A DNA stretch of 64,000 nt, from NCBI GenBank assembly GCA_018902385.1, contig JABSSW010000063.1:124001-188000 (forward strand), written 5' to 3'. Positions 47,114-60,200 of this stretch are shown in pieces. Made by a program: the position numbers and the translations under genes. The notes under the pieces were generated by a model, which was not told where the DNA came from, did not search any database, and worked only from the letters and a program-made list of their open reading frames with translations. Source of the DNA: Physcia stellaris. Lineage: Eukaryota; Ascomycota; Lecanoromycetes; Caliciales; Physciaceae. Position 1 is the stretch's first letter. Each line of letters opens with the position of its first letter.

Positions 47114-48111
47114 CGACGAGAAATAAGCGAAACATTCGCGAAGAATGTGATGTAATGAAAAGAAATTTTATTTAAAACTCGCGTATCTCGACGAAAATGT
47201 AAAATAATGAGTAGATAGAGTCGAAAATAGATGTACGAAATGAAATATTGAAATTCGTTGATGATTCAAATATTGAAATTTGATCGACGAATTTCAATGT
47301 TCAATTCGATGTCTTATTTGCGACTATGATGAAAATGTACGAAAACATATCTCGATTGAATTTAAAAATCTAAAATAATGTAAAAATCGAAAATTCGAAT
47401 TTTTGAATGTAATGAAAACATTAATGTAAATGTTTCGCATTAATGTAAACGTCGAATTTTTGCAACATCAAACGAATTATACGATGAGACGAGCAGTTTC
47501 GTCATGTTGATAAAATTTTCGCAACAACGCTTAATGCATTGATATTTACGCATATGCGAAAATTGATGAGTACATTGCATTCAACAAAACATGAATGTAA
47601 TAAATTTTCTGAAAGATGATCAATTCATACAATTTTTTACGAATAGTTTCGACGACAGTTAGTAAACAAACAATGAAAATCTTCGAAAATTTCAAATCAA
47701 TTATATCGTGAAACAAACAATTTTATCACATTAATAAAATCAACGTAACAACGATTAACGCATCGATATTTGAAAATGCGATAATCGATGTGTACGATTC
47801 ATTTAATAAAACGTGTATGAAATAAATTTTCTGAAAAATAAATAGTTCTTGCAAAATGAAGAATCTTATAGATATTTTCGATGAGATAATAAGACATTAA
47901 TGTAAAAAAACATTAATGTAAACGTTTTATTTCTCGTTTCTTTTCAGTTTCGTTTCGAAACGACAAATTCATTACTTTTATCGAATGACACGATCAATGA
48001 TCGAAACGACTTGTTCGTAAACGTTAATGCAATTCGTTTTTGTAATTGAAACGATCGAAACGAATGCGAAAACAAAAAAAAAAATCGAAAAAAGACGAAA
48101 AAATACGAAAA

Positions 48112-49029
48112 TTAAAAAGAAATTTTTACAAAAATACGAAATTTCGAAAATTTCGATTTGTAAAAATTTAAAATTTGCAAAAATCTGTTTTTAACGCAAA
48201 AAACATTTGTCGATTTGTACGATAAATTGATCAATTTTTCAAACAAATTTTTGTTGAAAACAATGCGAATTGATTTCGCAAACATGTGTTGATTCAAACT
48301 TTTCGATTTTGAATTTTTCGAATTTTGATTAATTGACGACTTCTGATTGATTGTAAATTTAAAATAAAAAATAATTTTCATTTGACTTGAGAATGTTTGA
48401 AAAAATACGTTGTTTTGATTTTGAAATAAATTTTTTTTTTTTCTGAATTTCTCATCGAACATCTCGAACAGATTTTCGATAATGAAATAAAATTTTTTCG
48501 AAAAAATTAAATATGATCGATCGAATTGACGAAAATCAAAATTTTGCGAAAAACGACAACGATTTTGATGTTGTTGCAAATCAAATGATTTATATTTTTC
48601 GACAAACGTGCGTTTCAAATCATTCACAATCAAATAAAATTTTTGAATGTAAAATTCTTGATGTTTTCGAACAAATGTTGAAAAAATAAATGAAAAAATG
48701 AACGAACAAACGACGATTGCGCTTTTCATCGACTTTGAATTAATTTTGTATGTCGCAATCGAAAAATTCGAACATTTCGATAATAAAAATTGCGTAATTG
48801 TTTGCGTCGAAAATATTTGATTTCGTGATGTTGCAAAAAAAATAAATGATTTTTGCGAAACAAACGAAACAAATGAACAAATAAATACTGATTTTTTCTT
48901 GATTTTACATGTAAATTCTGATGTGAAAATTCGAAAATTCAAATTTTTGACAAATTTTCGAACATGATGTTCGCGTATATGTTCGTGAAACTTGTTATTG
49001 AAATTGAATATCTTGTTACAACGTCGACA
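48112..49029 (-). pseudogene. Element E module: C2H2 finger plus two IDDL-type motifs
   Basis: A C-x2-C-x12-H-x3-H finger is readable at 49029-48967 (CRRC...HEHIREH). The 276-codon frame 48942-48112 follows, with FTSEFTCKIKKKSV, YLIVNDLKRTFVEK and FYFIIENLFEMFDEK. The frame has no Gly, Pro or Trp. The finger and the frame are in different phases, so at least one indel separates them. Confidence 0.7.
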
Positions 49030-49216
49030 TGTTGTTGAATTTTTTTGAATTTCGCATATTGATTCGATTATATCGTTCGAAAAAAAAAACTGACAATTGA
49101 AAATTTCTGAATTTGATTTTCTGAAAATTCAAATATTTGTTTTGATAATGTTACAAACGCAACAAAAAATGATGATTTCGACGAAACAAATGAACATTGA
49201 ATTGATATGTTTTCTA

Positions 49217-49849
49217 TCAATTCTGACACAATTTTGATGTATTAAACATGAAATGCGAATTTTTCGATGAATTGATTGTTTCGAAAATCATGACAAATTC
49301 GAATTTGTGTTTTGATGTTGCAACAAAAATATCGAATTTTTGTTTAACAAATTCAGCAAATACATTAATGATTGTTGATTTTTTCATCGTTTTGCATGTT
49401 AAATTGATTGCATTGATCGAGAAATAAAAATTTTTGACGAATTTCAAAATTTCATGATTGCGAATATGTTCGTATAATTTTTTGTTGAAATTGAAATTTT
49501 GTTTGCAAAATTTGCAAATTGTTCGAATATTTGTGATTTTTTGATTTGATGCGTTCTTCATGAATTTTGATATTATTTTGAATTTTTCAATCAAAAAATT
49601 CGAATTTTTCGACGAAACGATTTCGAAAATTATTTGATTTCGTAAAGTTGTATGTAAAAAATGCGAAATTTGTAAAACGAACGCGTACGTTTCAATGACA
49701 ATTGAATTTTTTTCGATTTCGCATACGAATTTGATTGTATCGTTCGAAAAAAACGAATTGTTGACAAATTTTTTTGCATGTTGTTCGCGCACGTGTTTTC
49801 GAAATTTTTTTTTAAAATTGAAATTCGAATCGCAACGCATGCAAATCAT
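49217..49849 (-). pseudogene. Element E module: two C2H2 fingers
   Basis: A 210-codon frame with two fingers: CMRC...HVREQH at 49849-49778 (His spacing x4) and CKFC...HIRNH at 49519-49451 (C-x2-C-x12-H-x3-H). Each is followed by a similar linker ending in a Lys-Lys-Ser-type box, which suggests internal duplication. Confidence 0.75.
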
Positions 49850-50026
49850 TGCTGAAATTGATTTCGCAAATATAACGAATTCGATTCGTAAAGTTTCTAT
49901 TCATTCGTTTAACGATGTTGACGTCATGACGTTTTGTTTATTGTATCAAATATCGAACGCAACGTCATCGAGACAAATAAATAACAACATGAACAAATCT
50001 GATTTTCGATATAAACGTTGACAATG

Positions 50027-52188
50027 CTAAAAATGTTGCAGAAATTTCGTGAAATCGCTAAATCGTCGATTTTCACATGTGAAAATTGAATCGAAAATAT
50101 CGACATTTTGAACAATGAATGTTGATTTTGTTGTTTTTTTTGTTTTTGATGTTTTTGATTTGATTCGTTTGACATTTTTGATCGCGTTGAATTTAATTTT
50201 CTTCGCGATCTTTAAAAATTCGATTTTTGTTGTTTTTGCTGTTTTTGTGAAACAAACGAAATAATCAAAACAAAATCGATTGAACTTTCGAAAATTTCGC
50301 ACGTTTTTTTTTCAAAAAATTGCAAAACGAATTCGTATGTTTGTTGAATTCGAACAGCAATACTTGAAAAATATTGAAAACGATGTATGATATAAGTTTC
50401 GTAATTCAATTGACATCATTGACAACGATTTGAAATTGAAATTTTCAATTTTTGTTGTTTTCTTGACAGAACAGAAAAATCGACTGAATTTCAAAGATTT
50501 CGCGCGTTGATTCTGATGCAAAAATTAAAAAAAAACGAATTATTGTTTTGTTTGAAAAAAAATGCATTTGTGAAAATTATATCGAATTTATGCAAAAAAA
50601 TAAATTTCGACTGATTTTTAAATCATTCGAAAACAAAATTTCAAAGACAATCGATCAACAAATCAATTTAATAAAGCAAATTTGACTTTCGATATTGATG
50701 TTGAAATTGTTGAAATCGTTGTAAAATGTTTGTGATTTCGCAAAACATTTCAAATTCTGAATCATTCTGTGAAAGTCTTGAATCGAAAAAATCGAAAAAT
50801 GCAAAAAGTGCAAATTTCGCAATTTTCAACTTTGTTTGTTTTTTGAACTTTTCGTTTTTGTTGTTTTGAATTCATCGTTGATATGAGAAAAAAAAAAAAC
50901 GATTTGTTAAAAAATTAAATATGTTTTCGAATTGATTTTCTTCGACGTGATTCAAAAAATGACTCGAATACTGAATTAAAAAGAAAAATTTTGAAAAAAA
51001 ATGATATTGATTTTATCGCAAAATCGAAAATCAAAACTAATTGCTAAGTAAACAAATGTAATTTTGTAATGTTTTCAAACAATTCGAATGATGTTGATTA
51101 ACGAATGTTGAAAAAACGTTTTAAAAATTTTTGATGTTTTTGATGCAATGATCTTTGACGCAAAATTTCGAAAATTTGATATTGAAATCAACATCGAGAC
51201 AGAAAACAAATGTTGATTTTCTAAATAAATAAATAGAATATCGAAAAACTCTCGAAAAAAAAATGATTGCAATATCAAATGTTGATGATGATTCGAACGA
51301 TTTTGAAATCGATATTGAAACTATCGTTAAAAAAAAAATATGATCGATTGATAAAAAAAACAAATATGTTTTGACAATGTTCTCGAAAAAATAAATAGTT
51401 TCGATATTGAAACAGCGTGAATATGTGAATTTTTTTGATTTGATATCAACAATCATCTCGAAATTTTCTAATCGAATATTGAAGTTATCGAACAAATAAA
51501 AAAAAATGATCGAATTGCTAATAAAATGAAGCAATTTTAAAAAGTTCTCGAAAAAAAAAAAATGATTCGTGTTCGATCGTGAAAATGAAAATTCGAAAGA
51601 AAATTTTTGATCGAATAACGAAATTTCTGATACGATTTTTGATTTGATATTGAATTTATCGAAAATATTGAAAAATGAAATGAATTGATGAAAATCAATA
51701 AATATGTTTTCGAATTGATTTTCGAACGAAAAAATGTTTCGAATATTGATGTTTTCGTGATGTAAAAAAATTCGTTGACTTGATGATTCAAATTTGATTT
51801 ATTGTTTAATGATTATGTTAATTTGCTTGACGATTGTTTTTGCAATTCGTTTTTCGATTTTACATCGATTACTAAATGTTTATCGATAAAATTTCGTGTC
51901 TGATTGATACTGATAATTCTGTTTGAAACTATCTTTGCAATTCGTTCTTCGAAATTTGAATAATCGATTTTCGCGATAAATATTTTCTTGAAAGTTCTTC
52001 TTACAGCGACTAGAACGAGCGATTGTTTTTTGTTTTTTCTTTGTTGATTTGCTGAATAAAGTCGAGTCTTCTTGTTCAATTCGACTTTGAGAATGACGTT
52101 TTAAATTTTCGAAATTGATTTTAATTTTGTTTATTGAATAGATTGTCGTATCTCGAACAGTTTGAAAAGATGAATGATTTCGATATAA
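50027..52188 (-). other. 5' leader and gag-side part of element E
   Basis: Minus-strand frames here (for example 51534-51121 and 51791-51537) are Ser/Phe/Ile-rich and unrecognised. Strings such as TATTTATTT near TTCGAGAA and TTTCAATATCGA repeat at 51.2-51.6 kb and also in the leader of the copy at 62044, so this part is conserved in the family. I cannot tell whether it was coding. Confidence 0.5.
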
Positions 52189-52396
52189 TGTGAAATGTCA
52201 TGCATTGATATGATATTAATACATAATTACACGAAAATATCGAAATGAAAAGCAAATACATGAAAGTTGACAGAACATATGTAAAAAATTAAATCATAAA
52301 CGAGATTCGATTCTGTCATTCGATGTGATAAGATAAAAATGTTAATTCTGTCAGATGTTGATTTTCAAAACATTGATTCGATGCACGCTCGTCACA
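52189..52396 (-). repeat. 5' LTR of element E (right copy)
   Basis: 208 bases; followed by the target duplication GAATT (52397-52401). Confidence 0.9.
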
Positions 52397-52401
52397 GAAT
52401 T

Positions 52402-53301
52402 TTTAATTTTTTTATTTCATTTTTTCGTTTTAGCAATTCAATCGATTATAACGAAATCATCAAAATCGAAAAATTAATAAAAAAAGATTTTCTGAAATTT
52501 GAAAAAAAAAACGATAAATGTATATTTTCGCGAATTCATTACATTCGACGAAATTCGAATCATTTTGCAATAAATATACAATCGACAATCGAGTTTTCGA
52601 AAAAAAAAAATCGCGACACGTTAACAACGTTTTGAATTGTTTCAATTTAAATCAATTTTTGTCGTTTCGATTTCGATGTCGTTTACGAAATTTGTTATTT
52701 CGATTTTTTCGTGAAATTTGTCGTTCATTTTCATTTCAACGTTGAAATCAAAATTCATGATTCGATAACAAACAAATTGATCGTTACGAACAAATGTTTA
52801 CATGCGATGAAATTGATCACGTATAAAAAATATATTCGAACGTTCACAAAATATTAAAAACGTCATTGACACAAAATGCAAATGTTTTACATGAACATAA
52901 TAACGAATCGAGCGAATTTGATTCGAAAAATTGATAATTCACATCAAAAACGCGATTGATGAATGTTTAAAAAAATTTTTATTCATCATGACGAATTGTT
53001 TGATTTTTTTGTCAAACGATTTTTAATTATCAATTGTACGTTGTCATTCAACGATAATAAATATAAATTAGAAATTTTAATAAACATTGATGCAATTGAT
53101 TATGATTTTTTTAAATTTGATAAAGAAATTGCGCAATTTGTATGCAACATGTTGAATATGAATTTCGTATTTTTATTAAAATCGAAATTCATTATCGAAT
53201 TCGACGATCGTCAAATTTTTTCAATAATTCATGTTATTTATTTCAAGTTGACAATTGATTTGCATTTCGAATTGACAATTTTTTGTTCATCATCGATTTG
53301 A
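52402..53301 (+). pseudogene. Gag 3' part and retropepsin of element D
   Basis: After the E insertion the gag frame resumes. The frame 52963-53301 is the protease: the L-[IV]-D-[ST]-G-A active site reads LINIDAID (53083-53091 for N-I-D), so Asp became Asn, Thr or Ser became Ile, and Gly became Asp. Unlike in A, B and N the catalytic Asp itself is lost. Confidence 0.75.
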
Positions 53302-53819
53302 ACAATCATTCGATAATTTTAAAAAATCGTGAATGAACAAACATGAAATTATTTTGAATATGATTTACGATAAATTGATTTTCAAATCGTTCAAATGTAA
53401 TCATCATGACAATATATTTATCAAAACAATGTAAATTCGACGTTTGAAAACTTCTGATTCAAATCGTCGATAAAACGTATTTAATTGACGTCGCGATGTT
53501 TTTTTATCGAAAACAAATAACGCGAAATATATTGTTGCAATAAAATTTCGATATACGATTTTATTTCGTTCGCAATTTAATTTTTTAACGTTTTATGTAC
53601 AAAACGAATCAAACGTATTCGATTCAAAATGTTTCGATTGTTTTATTTATTCGAAAATCGATCAAAATGACGAATTGTTCGTCGTTGAATCAAATTATTC
53701 AAAAATTGATATCACAACGATTACGAAAACGACATTCGTCAAAAAAAAAATTGAAAAAACAACGCAACAAACGTTGAAAAATCAAAAAATAACAATTCGA
53801 AATTTTTTCATTTTCGAAA

Positions 53820-54740
53820 TTGAATTCAAACGATTCGATGAATATCGCGATAATTAATGCGATTTTTTTTTTGTTTATTCGTCGATTTCAAAAATCGAAA
53901 ACAAAAATGCAATGTTTTTTCATTACGATCAATCAAATCGATTTCGCATTCAAAACATTGCGAACAAATTTTGAATCGTTGAAAATTGTCGTTGATCAAA
54001 AAAATTTTGAAACACGAACAAATCAAATCGATTTTGAACGTATAATGAAAAAAATATCGAAATATTTCAAACATTTGTCAAAAATATTCGATTTTCAAAA
54101 AATCATTGAATTGTTGTCGTATCGAATTTACGATCACAAAATCGAATTTTTAAACGATAACAATACATTGTTTCGAAATCGAATATATTTTTTGTTCGAA
54201 TTCAAATTTCAAAAATTCAAAAAATATTTGAAAAATAATTTTCAAAAAAATTTTATCGTATTCAATCAAACAATATATGTTTCGTTCGTTTTATTTGCAA
54301 TCAAATCAAATAATCAATTACGTTTGTGTGTGAATTATTGACGATTTAATCACATCACGAAACGCAATCGATATTTTATTTTTTTGATCGAAAAAATTTT
54401 AATTAAAATGCAAAATTGCAAATATTTGATCAAATTGAATATTATATCGATTTTCAACAAATTTCGAATGAATGAAAAAAATGAAAAATTTATTACATTC
54501 GTTATTTTCATAAAATCGTACAAATATCGAATATTATTTTTCGAATTGATCAACGAATTCGCGAATTGACAACATTACATGAACGATTTGTTGTTCAATT
54601 TTTTGAACGATTTTTGTCAAATTTATTTAAATGATATTTTCATTTACAACAAATTCAAAAAAAAACACATCGTTCACGTTCGTAAAATGTTAAAAAAATT
54701 CAAAAAATCGATTACAAATGAATAAAAAAATGCGAATTTT
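53820..54740 (+). pseudogene. Reverse transcriptase of element D
   Basis: The frame 53820-54341 contains SYRIYDHKIEFLNDN, IYVSFVLFAIKSNNQLRLCVNY, a very well-preserved Gypsy RT entry. 54384-54569 follows with IKLNIISIFNKFRMNE and ITFVIF.. to FFELINEFAN, ending at a TGA where the family has Trp (x-W-Q-H-Y). After it the active site YLDD reads YLND at 54624-54635. Confidence 0.88.
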
Positions 54741-56050
54741 TCAAAAAAAAATGACATTTTTGAACGTCATATTATCGATAAATGATTTTCGCATGAATTC
54801 GAAAAAATAAAAATCATTGTCAATTAAAAACGTTTTACAAATTTGAAAAAATGCAAATTTTCGTGAATTTCGTCAATTTTTACAAACGATTCATTCGTGA
54901 TTTTTCGAAAAAATTCGAATTTTTATTCGAATGATCAAGAAATTCGTGAATTTCGAATGAATTGTTGAAATCGAAAAAATTTTCAATTTTTTCAAAAAAA
55001 ACGATGATCGAAAATTTTCATATTACGACATTACGATCGAATCAAACAAATCATTTTGAAAATCGATTTTTTTGATTACGTCAATGCGAAAATATTATTT
55101 CAATACGACGACGAAAAATTTTGCATTTCGTTGTTTTTTATAATCGCAACATGATTTCAATCGAATACAATTACGAAATTTATAACAAAAAATTGTTGAT
55201 CATTATTCGTTGTTTAAAACATTGACGTTTTGAATTTGAAGCGTTATTGAAAAATCGATCAAAATTTTTATCGATTACAAAAATTTGAAAATTTTTATGA
55301 CGTCAAAAAAATTAATTTTTCGTCAAATTCGTTGAACAAAATTTTTTCGAAATTTAATATTGTCATTCAATTTCAATTCGAAATTCAAAACGTTAAAACA
55401 AATTTTGATTCGTATATCGAAAAAATTCGACGATTCAAAAAACGATATTGACGAACGACATCAATATCGAAAAACAAATATTGTTTATTTCGAAACGATT
55501 CGAAATTCACGCGATAAAAATTGACGAATTTATTTATGAACGAATTTTGTTGATCAACAAAATTGACGATAATTGCACGATTTATCGTGAAATCATCGAA
55601 CAAAATTTATTTCAATGAATAAAATGATTTACGAAATTGCATTGAAAAAAACGACGTTTTATATCGAAAAATCGATTTTGAATGTTCGTCGATGTTTTTT
55701 TATTCGTTGATTTTTTTCAAAAAAATTCATGAATTTTTGTTTCGAAACATTCAAATTTTAATCGCATGAAAAATTTTATACGTCGCGATTATTATTGATT
55801 CAACATGCGCAAAACGATTCGTCGATACGTACGTAATTGTTATAAATATCAACGCACGAAAATTTTCAAAAATCAAAAACGATTTATTTATTTTTTTGAT
55901 CATATTTTTGCAACGTTAAATCGACATATCAATGAATTTTATCATCGAATTGTTCGACGTTCACGATCATAATGTCATATGCACGATAATTGACAAATTT
56001 AACAAAAAACGTCATTACGTGTTTTGTATCGTCGACGACGAAAATATCAA
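54741..56050 (+). pseudogene. RNase H and integrase core of element D (broken)
   Basis: No long frame survives. Short plus-strand stretches such as the one around 54.85-54.95 kb (FVNFYKRFIRDFSKKFEF-like) and the integrase-like run at 55.7-56.05 kb show that the order continues. Exact limits cannot be given. Confidence 0.6.
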
Positions 56051-56121
56051 TATTGAAATCACGATCAAAATATTTCATCAATTACGTATTTCGTACACAT
56101 GAATTATTTTTTCGATAACGT

Positions 56122-56714
56122 TTGATCGAAATTTTCAATTCATATCGTTCGTTTGACAAACATTTTGCAAAATTTTCGACATCAAATGTAAATTTTTCAT
56201 CGTTTTTCATTCAAAAATCGATGAACAAATCGAAAAAATCAATCAAAATATCGAAAAACAATTGCGACAATATTGCAATTACATGCAAAACGATTGAAAC
56301 GTTTGATTATTTATGATCGAATTTGCAAACAACAACGCGATATTTGCAACAACAAAATTATTATCATTTTTCATCAATAAAAATTTTCATTTTCGTATAA
56401 ATTTTTCATCAAATTTTATTTCGTATGTTACAACGAAAAAACGATTTTTGATCGTCAAAACAAAAAATATCATCGACACGATGCAAAATATTTTCAATTA
56501 CGTACGAAATCATGCAAAAATGATTCAAAAACGTATAACAATTCAAATCAACAAACATCGAAAAATCGTAAAATACGTCGAAAAAAATTTCGTTTTTTTC
56601 GATCGACGAAATATCAAAACGATCAAATCGTTTGACAAATTCGATGACAAAAAATTAAATTTTTACAAAATATTACAACGTATGAAACAATTCATATCGA
56701 TTCAAATTGTTTGA
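56122..56714 (+). pseudogene. Integrase C-terminal half of element D
   Basis: The frame 56313-56714 has MIEFANNNAIFATTKLLSFF, NIIDTMQNIFNYVRNHAK, QINKHRKIVKYVEKNFVFFDRR and KLNFYKILQRMK, the standard end of fungal Gypsy integrases. The frame 56122-56316 just before it overlaps through a frameshift. Confidence 0.83.
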
Positions 56715-57472
56715 AATCATGCATATTTACGATGTGTTTCATTGTTGATTTTTTGCGCAAAAATTTTCGTGATTTATTCGAAAATCAAATCAATGAATTT
56801 TTTGATTTTGTTATAATCAACGAAAATTTCGAATGAAAAATGAACGATATTTTGAAATTTCGATATCATTACAATCGTTTTCAATATCGTGTCAATTGAT
56901 CGAATTGATCGCATGATCGAACATGATATTATGTCGACAACGAAAAATTTGATAATGTTCGCGACGTGATAAACGATTTTCATCGAAATTCTTATTTCAC
57001 GATTGCAAATTCAAAATCGTTCAAAACGTTGATTTCAATATTTCAAAACGTCGTCGACGAATCAAATTTTTCAACGAATCGTCGTCGTTTTCGAAAAAAT
57101 CGTTATGTTTGACATTAATCGAAATTACATTCGATTAAAATTTGAAAATTTCGAATTCAATTCATTCATTTCGATTTCATTTTCGCAACGTTTTCAACAA
57201 TTTTTAGTTTTCGTTATCGTTTCGATGTTATTTACAATCAAAATTTACGTCGCATGAAAAACTGAATCGTGTCAAAAACATTTTCAAAAATTGTTGTCAA
57301 ATTTTATCGAACTTTGAAGCAATAACGAAACATTTGAAAATGAAAAATGATAATCGTGAAATTTTTGAATTTTGCAAACACTCATATCAATCGACAAAAT
57401 TTTCAACAAAATTTTTCAATTTCGAAATAACAACGAATCGTCGAGACAACGCTCGCGAAAAAAAAAAAATAA

Positions 57473-57696
57473 TGTTACGAACATGTTTGACAAATAGATT
57501 TGACAAATAAATAATTAATATGATATGTGATCGAGCAACGAATTATGTTTTAATTTTACGTTGAAATTAACGTGATTTGAAATTTGACGTCGCACATTGT
57601 TTGCAATTTCAACATTTTGTATTTATTTGTTTTTGCAAACTTATTGTTTTCGTTTAATTAATCAATAATACGTTTATTCAAGCACGATTCATGATA
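57473..57696 (+). repeat. 3' LTR of element D
   Basis: About 224 bases, TGTTACGAAC...TCATGATA, directly after a long purine tract. Confidence 0.82.
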
Positions 57697-57743
57697 AAAT
57701 CGATGAAAAAATTTCGATTAAACAAATCGTTTGCGTTCGAATT

Positions 57744-57806
57744 TGCAAACGTTGCAAACAAAATTTTAATTTCAATAACAAATTTCACGAACATATACGT
57801 CAACAT
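57744..57806 (+). pseudogene. C2H2 finger of the E-family fragment
   Basis: C-x2-C-x12-H-x3-H (CKRCKQNFNFNNKFHEHIRQ then H), closely matching fingers at 49029-48967 and 63552-63614. Confidence 0.75.
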
Positions 57807-59821
57807 CATGTTCGAAAGTCGATCAAAAGTTTTGATTTTCGAGTTTTAACATCAGAATCTACATATAAAATGAAAAAAAAAAAATCAACAATTGAATTTT
57901 TTTTTTCATTAAAAATTTTTCGTTTATTTTTTTTGCAACATAACGAAATCAAATATTTTCGACGAAAATAGTTTCGCAATTTCTATCATCGAAATGCTCG
58001 AATTTTTCGATTGCGACATACAAAAGATTTTTTTCTTGTTTTCGCATTCGTTTCGATCGTTTTCGCTGCACGAATGAATTGTATTAGCGTTTATCAAAAT
58101 TGTCATTTCGATCGTTTTGATGTCAATATTGAATTTATCGTTTCGAGACGAAATTGAGAAAAAACGAAAAATAAATTTTGAATATTCAGTCACGAAACAT
58201 CAAAAGTTCGAGTTTTCAATTCTTTACATTCAAAATCACGTACAAAATAAAAAAGATATCAACAATCGTTTGTTCGTTTGTTTCGTCAATTTTTTCGATT
58301 TTTGCAACATTTACATCGATATTTGAATTAATATCAATTGAATTGTTCGCATTTCTTTATTGCGACACTCAATATCACATCAAAATCAATGAAAAAAAAT
58401 TATCAGTTTCGTTTTTTCGAACATTCGTATCAAAACATCAAAAATTTTATTTCAAAATTGATGATTTGATTCGCATGTTTCGTGAAAAGTCTAAATCATT
58501 TGATTTACGTCAACATCAAAAAGATTTTGTTTTTCGCAAAACTTTGACGTTCGAAAATTTGTCATATATCAATTTCGCATCATCGTTTATTTTTTGTTTG
58601 CAATCAATCAAAAAACATCGATTAATCAAAATTTGAAAAACTCGAATTCGAAAAGTTTTCAACAACACATGTTTTCGAAATATTGCTTACTAATGATTGA
58701 CGAAGTTATTTGTAAAATTCGTGTAAATTATTTGATTTCTAGAAAATTTATTACATGCACGTTTTGCTAAATTCAATGTACGAATCAATTTTTATATATG
58801 CGCGAAGTATCAATGCGTTAAACATCGAAACAATGATTTTATCGACACGACGAAATCGCTTTTCTCGTGATGAAATCGATTTGATGTTTCAAACGATCAT
58901 TTTCAAATGATCGTCGAAATTGCGAATTTTTTGAAAAATTGTTTAAATCAATTATCTTTCAAAAAATTCATTACATTCAAATTGCGTTGAAAAAATGTAC
59001 TAATTATTGCGTATGCATAAATGTCAACGCGTTAAACGTTGTTGCGTTGATTTTATTAACATGATCAAATTGTTGATTTCATCGTATAATTCGTTTGATG
59101 TTGCAAAAATTCAATATTCACATTAATGTTTTCATTACATTCAAAAATTCGAGTTTTCGATTCTTTACATTTTAAATTACGTACTAAATTTTGAAAAAGC
59201 AAATTTTCGTTTAAATCATTTACGTCATCGTTTGCATTTTTCGCGAATTGATTGCGAATCAATCTTTTTATCAATTGCAATGATTTCGATTTCAAATATT
59301 TCACATAAATTTCATTCGTCATCAAAACACAGATATTTCTATTCACATCGAAAGTTTGATAGAAACGAATCGCTATTTTGATCAAAAATTCAACACGTTG
59401 AACAATTTTTTCATTTCGATCAATCGATTTCAAAATTTTCGAACTTCAGATATTTTCAAATGATCTATTATATCATTTATTCGCAAATATCATGATTCAT
59501 GTCTCGCAATCAAATTTCGAACAGAAATTCGAAAACGTTTTTTCATGTTCTTTCGTGTATTTGTATTAATTATTAATGAATTTCGCATGCATGCTCAAAA
59601 ATCTGTCGAAAAAACATCTTTTCATCATACGAAATGACGCGATATTTTTCACATTTCAATTGTTTTAATAATTTTTCACATCTCGATTCAAACACAAACA
59701 ATTTCGAAAATTTTCATGCGCGAAAAAAACGATCGTTTAAAATCATATTAAACGTCAAATATCTTTGACATTCAACAGTTTTCGCAAATACAAAATCAAA
59801 TAATTTGCAAAAATTTTCTTC

Positions 59822-59848
59822 GTCGTTTTCGTCGTTTTCGTCGTTTTC
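59822..59848 (+). repeat. Nine-base minisatellite
   Basis: Three perfect copies of GTCGTTTTC within the E-family fragment. Confidence 0.85.
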
Positions 59849-59997
59849 ATTCAAATTTTTGAACGTTTTTACGATTGTTAAAAATTATGAACTCAACGCG
59901 TCTACGAACAAATTATCGAGATCACGTATTCGATCGATCGACAAAAAAAAAATCAATTGATCGTTTCGAAACGAAACTGAAAAAAAACGAAAAATAA

Positions 59998-60200
59998 TGT
60001 AACGAGCGTCATCGATTTCAACATTTGAAATCAACATTTGATCAATCATTAAAATTAACATTTTTATTTTATCACATCGAATGACAAAGTCGAATTTCGT
60101 TTATAATTAAATTTTCTACATATGTTTTGTCAGATTTTTGTATTTGTCTTTTCATTTCGATATTCTCGTGTAGTTATGTAGTAATATTATATTTCTGCAT
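59998..60200 (+). repeat. E-family LTR (3' LTR of the fragment)
   Basis: It aligns with the reverse complement of the E LTRs through TTAACATTTTTATTTTATCACATCGAATGACA and ACATATGTTTTGTCA boxes, shown here in parts, up to about 60200, where the match is lost; the exact end is uncertain. Confidence 0.75.

Larger units (their letters stand above)
45927..52396 (-). mobile_element. Element E: zinc-finger-bearing LTR element without pol, nested in D
   Basis: LTRs 45927-46121 (195 bases) and 52189-52396 (208 bases; it has a 13-base insertion) run TGTGA...TCACA, and the target duplication GAATT flanks them (45922-45926 and 52397-52401). A minus-strand polypurine-like tract precedes the left LTR, so coding runs right to left. 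The 6.1 kb interior has a leader of repeated motifs (52.1-50.6 kb), C2H2 fingers (50.1-48.9 and about 47.0 kb) and downstream modules with an IDDLxxMFxEK-type motif. I find no protease, RT, RNase H or integrase. It is probably a non-autonomous gag-type element. Damage is milder than in B or N. Confidence 0.87.
44505..57696 (+). mobile_element. Element D: Ty3/Gypsy retrotransposon interrupted by element E
   Basis: LTR-like repeats at 44505-44730 and 57473-57696 start TGTTACGA and end in GCACGA(C/T)TCATGATA. A purine tract (GCGAAAAAAAAAAAATAA) lies directly before the right copy, so coding is plus strand and the right copy is the 3' LTR. Gag starts near 45002, is split by E at 45927-52396 and resumes at 52402; then come protease (52.96 kb), RT (53.8-54.7 kb), RNase H and integrase (to 56.7 kb). 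Without E it is about 6.7 kb. No target duplication is visible: ATATT is on the left and nothing similar on the right. It belongs to a different Gypsy branch from A, B and N and shows no clear chromodomain. Confidence 0.85.
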
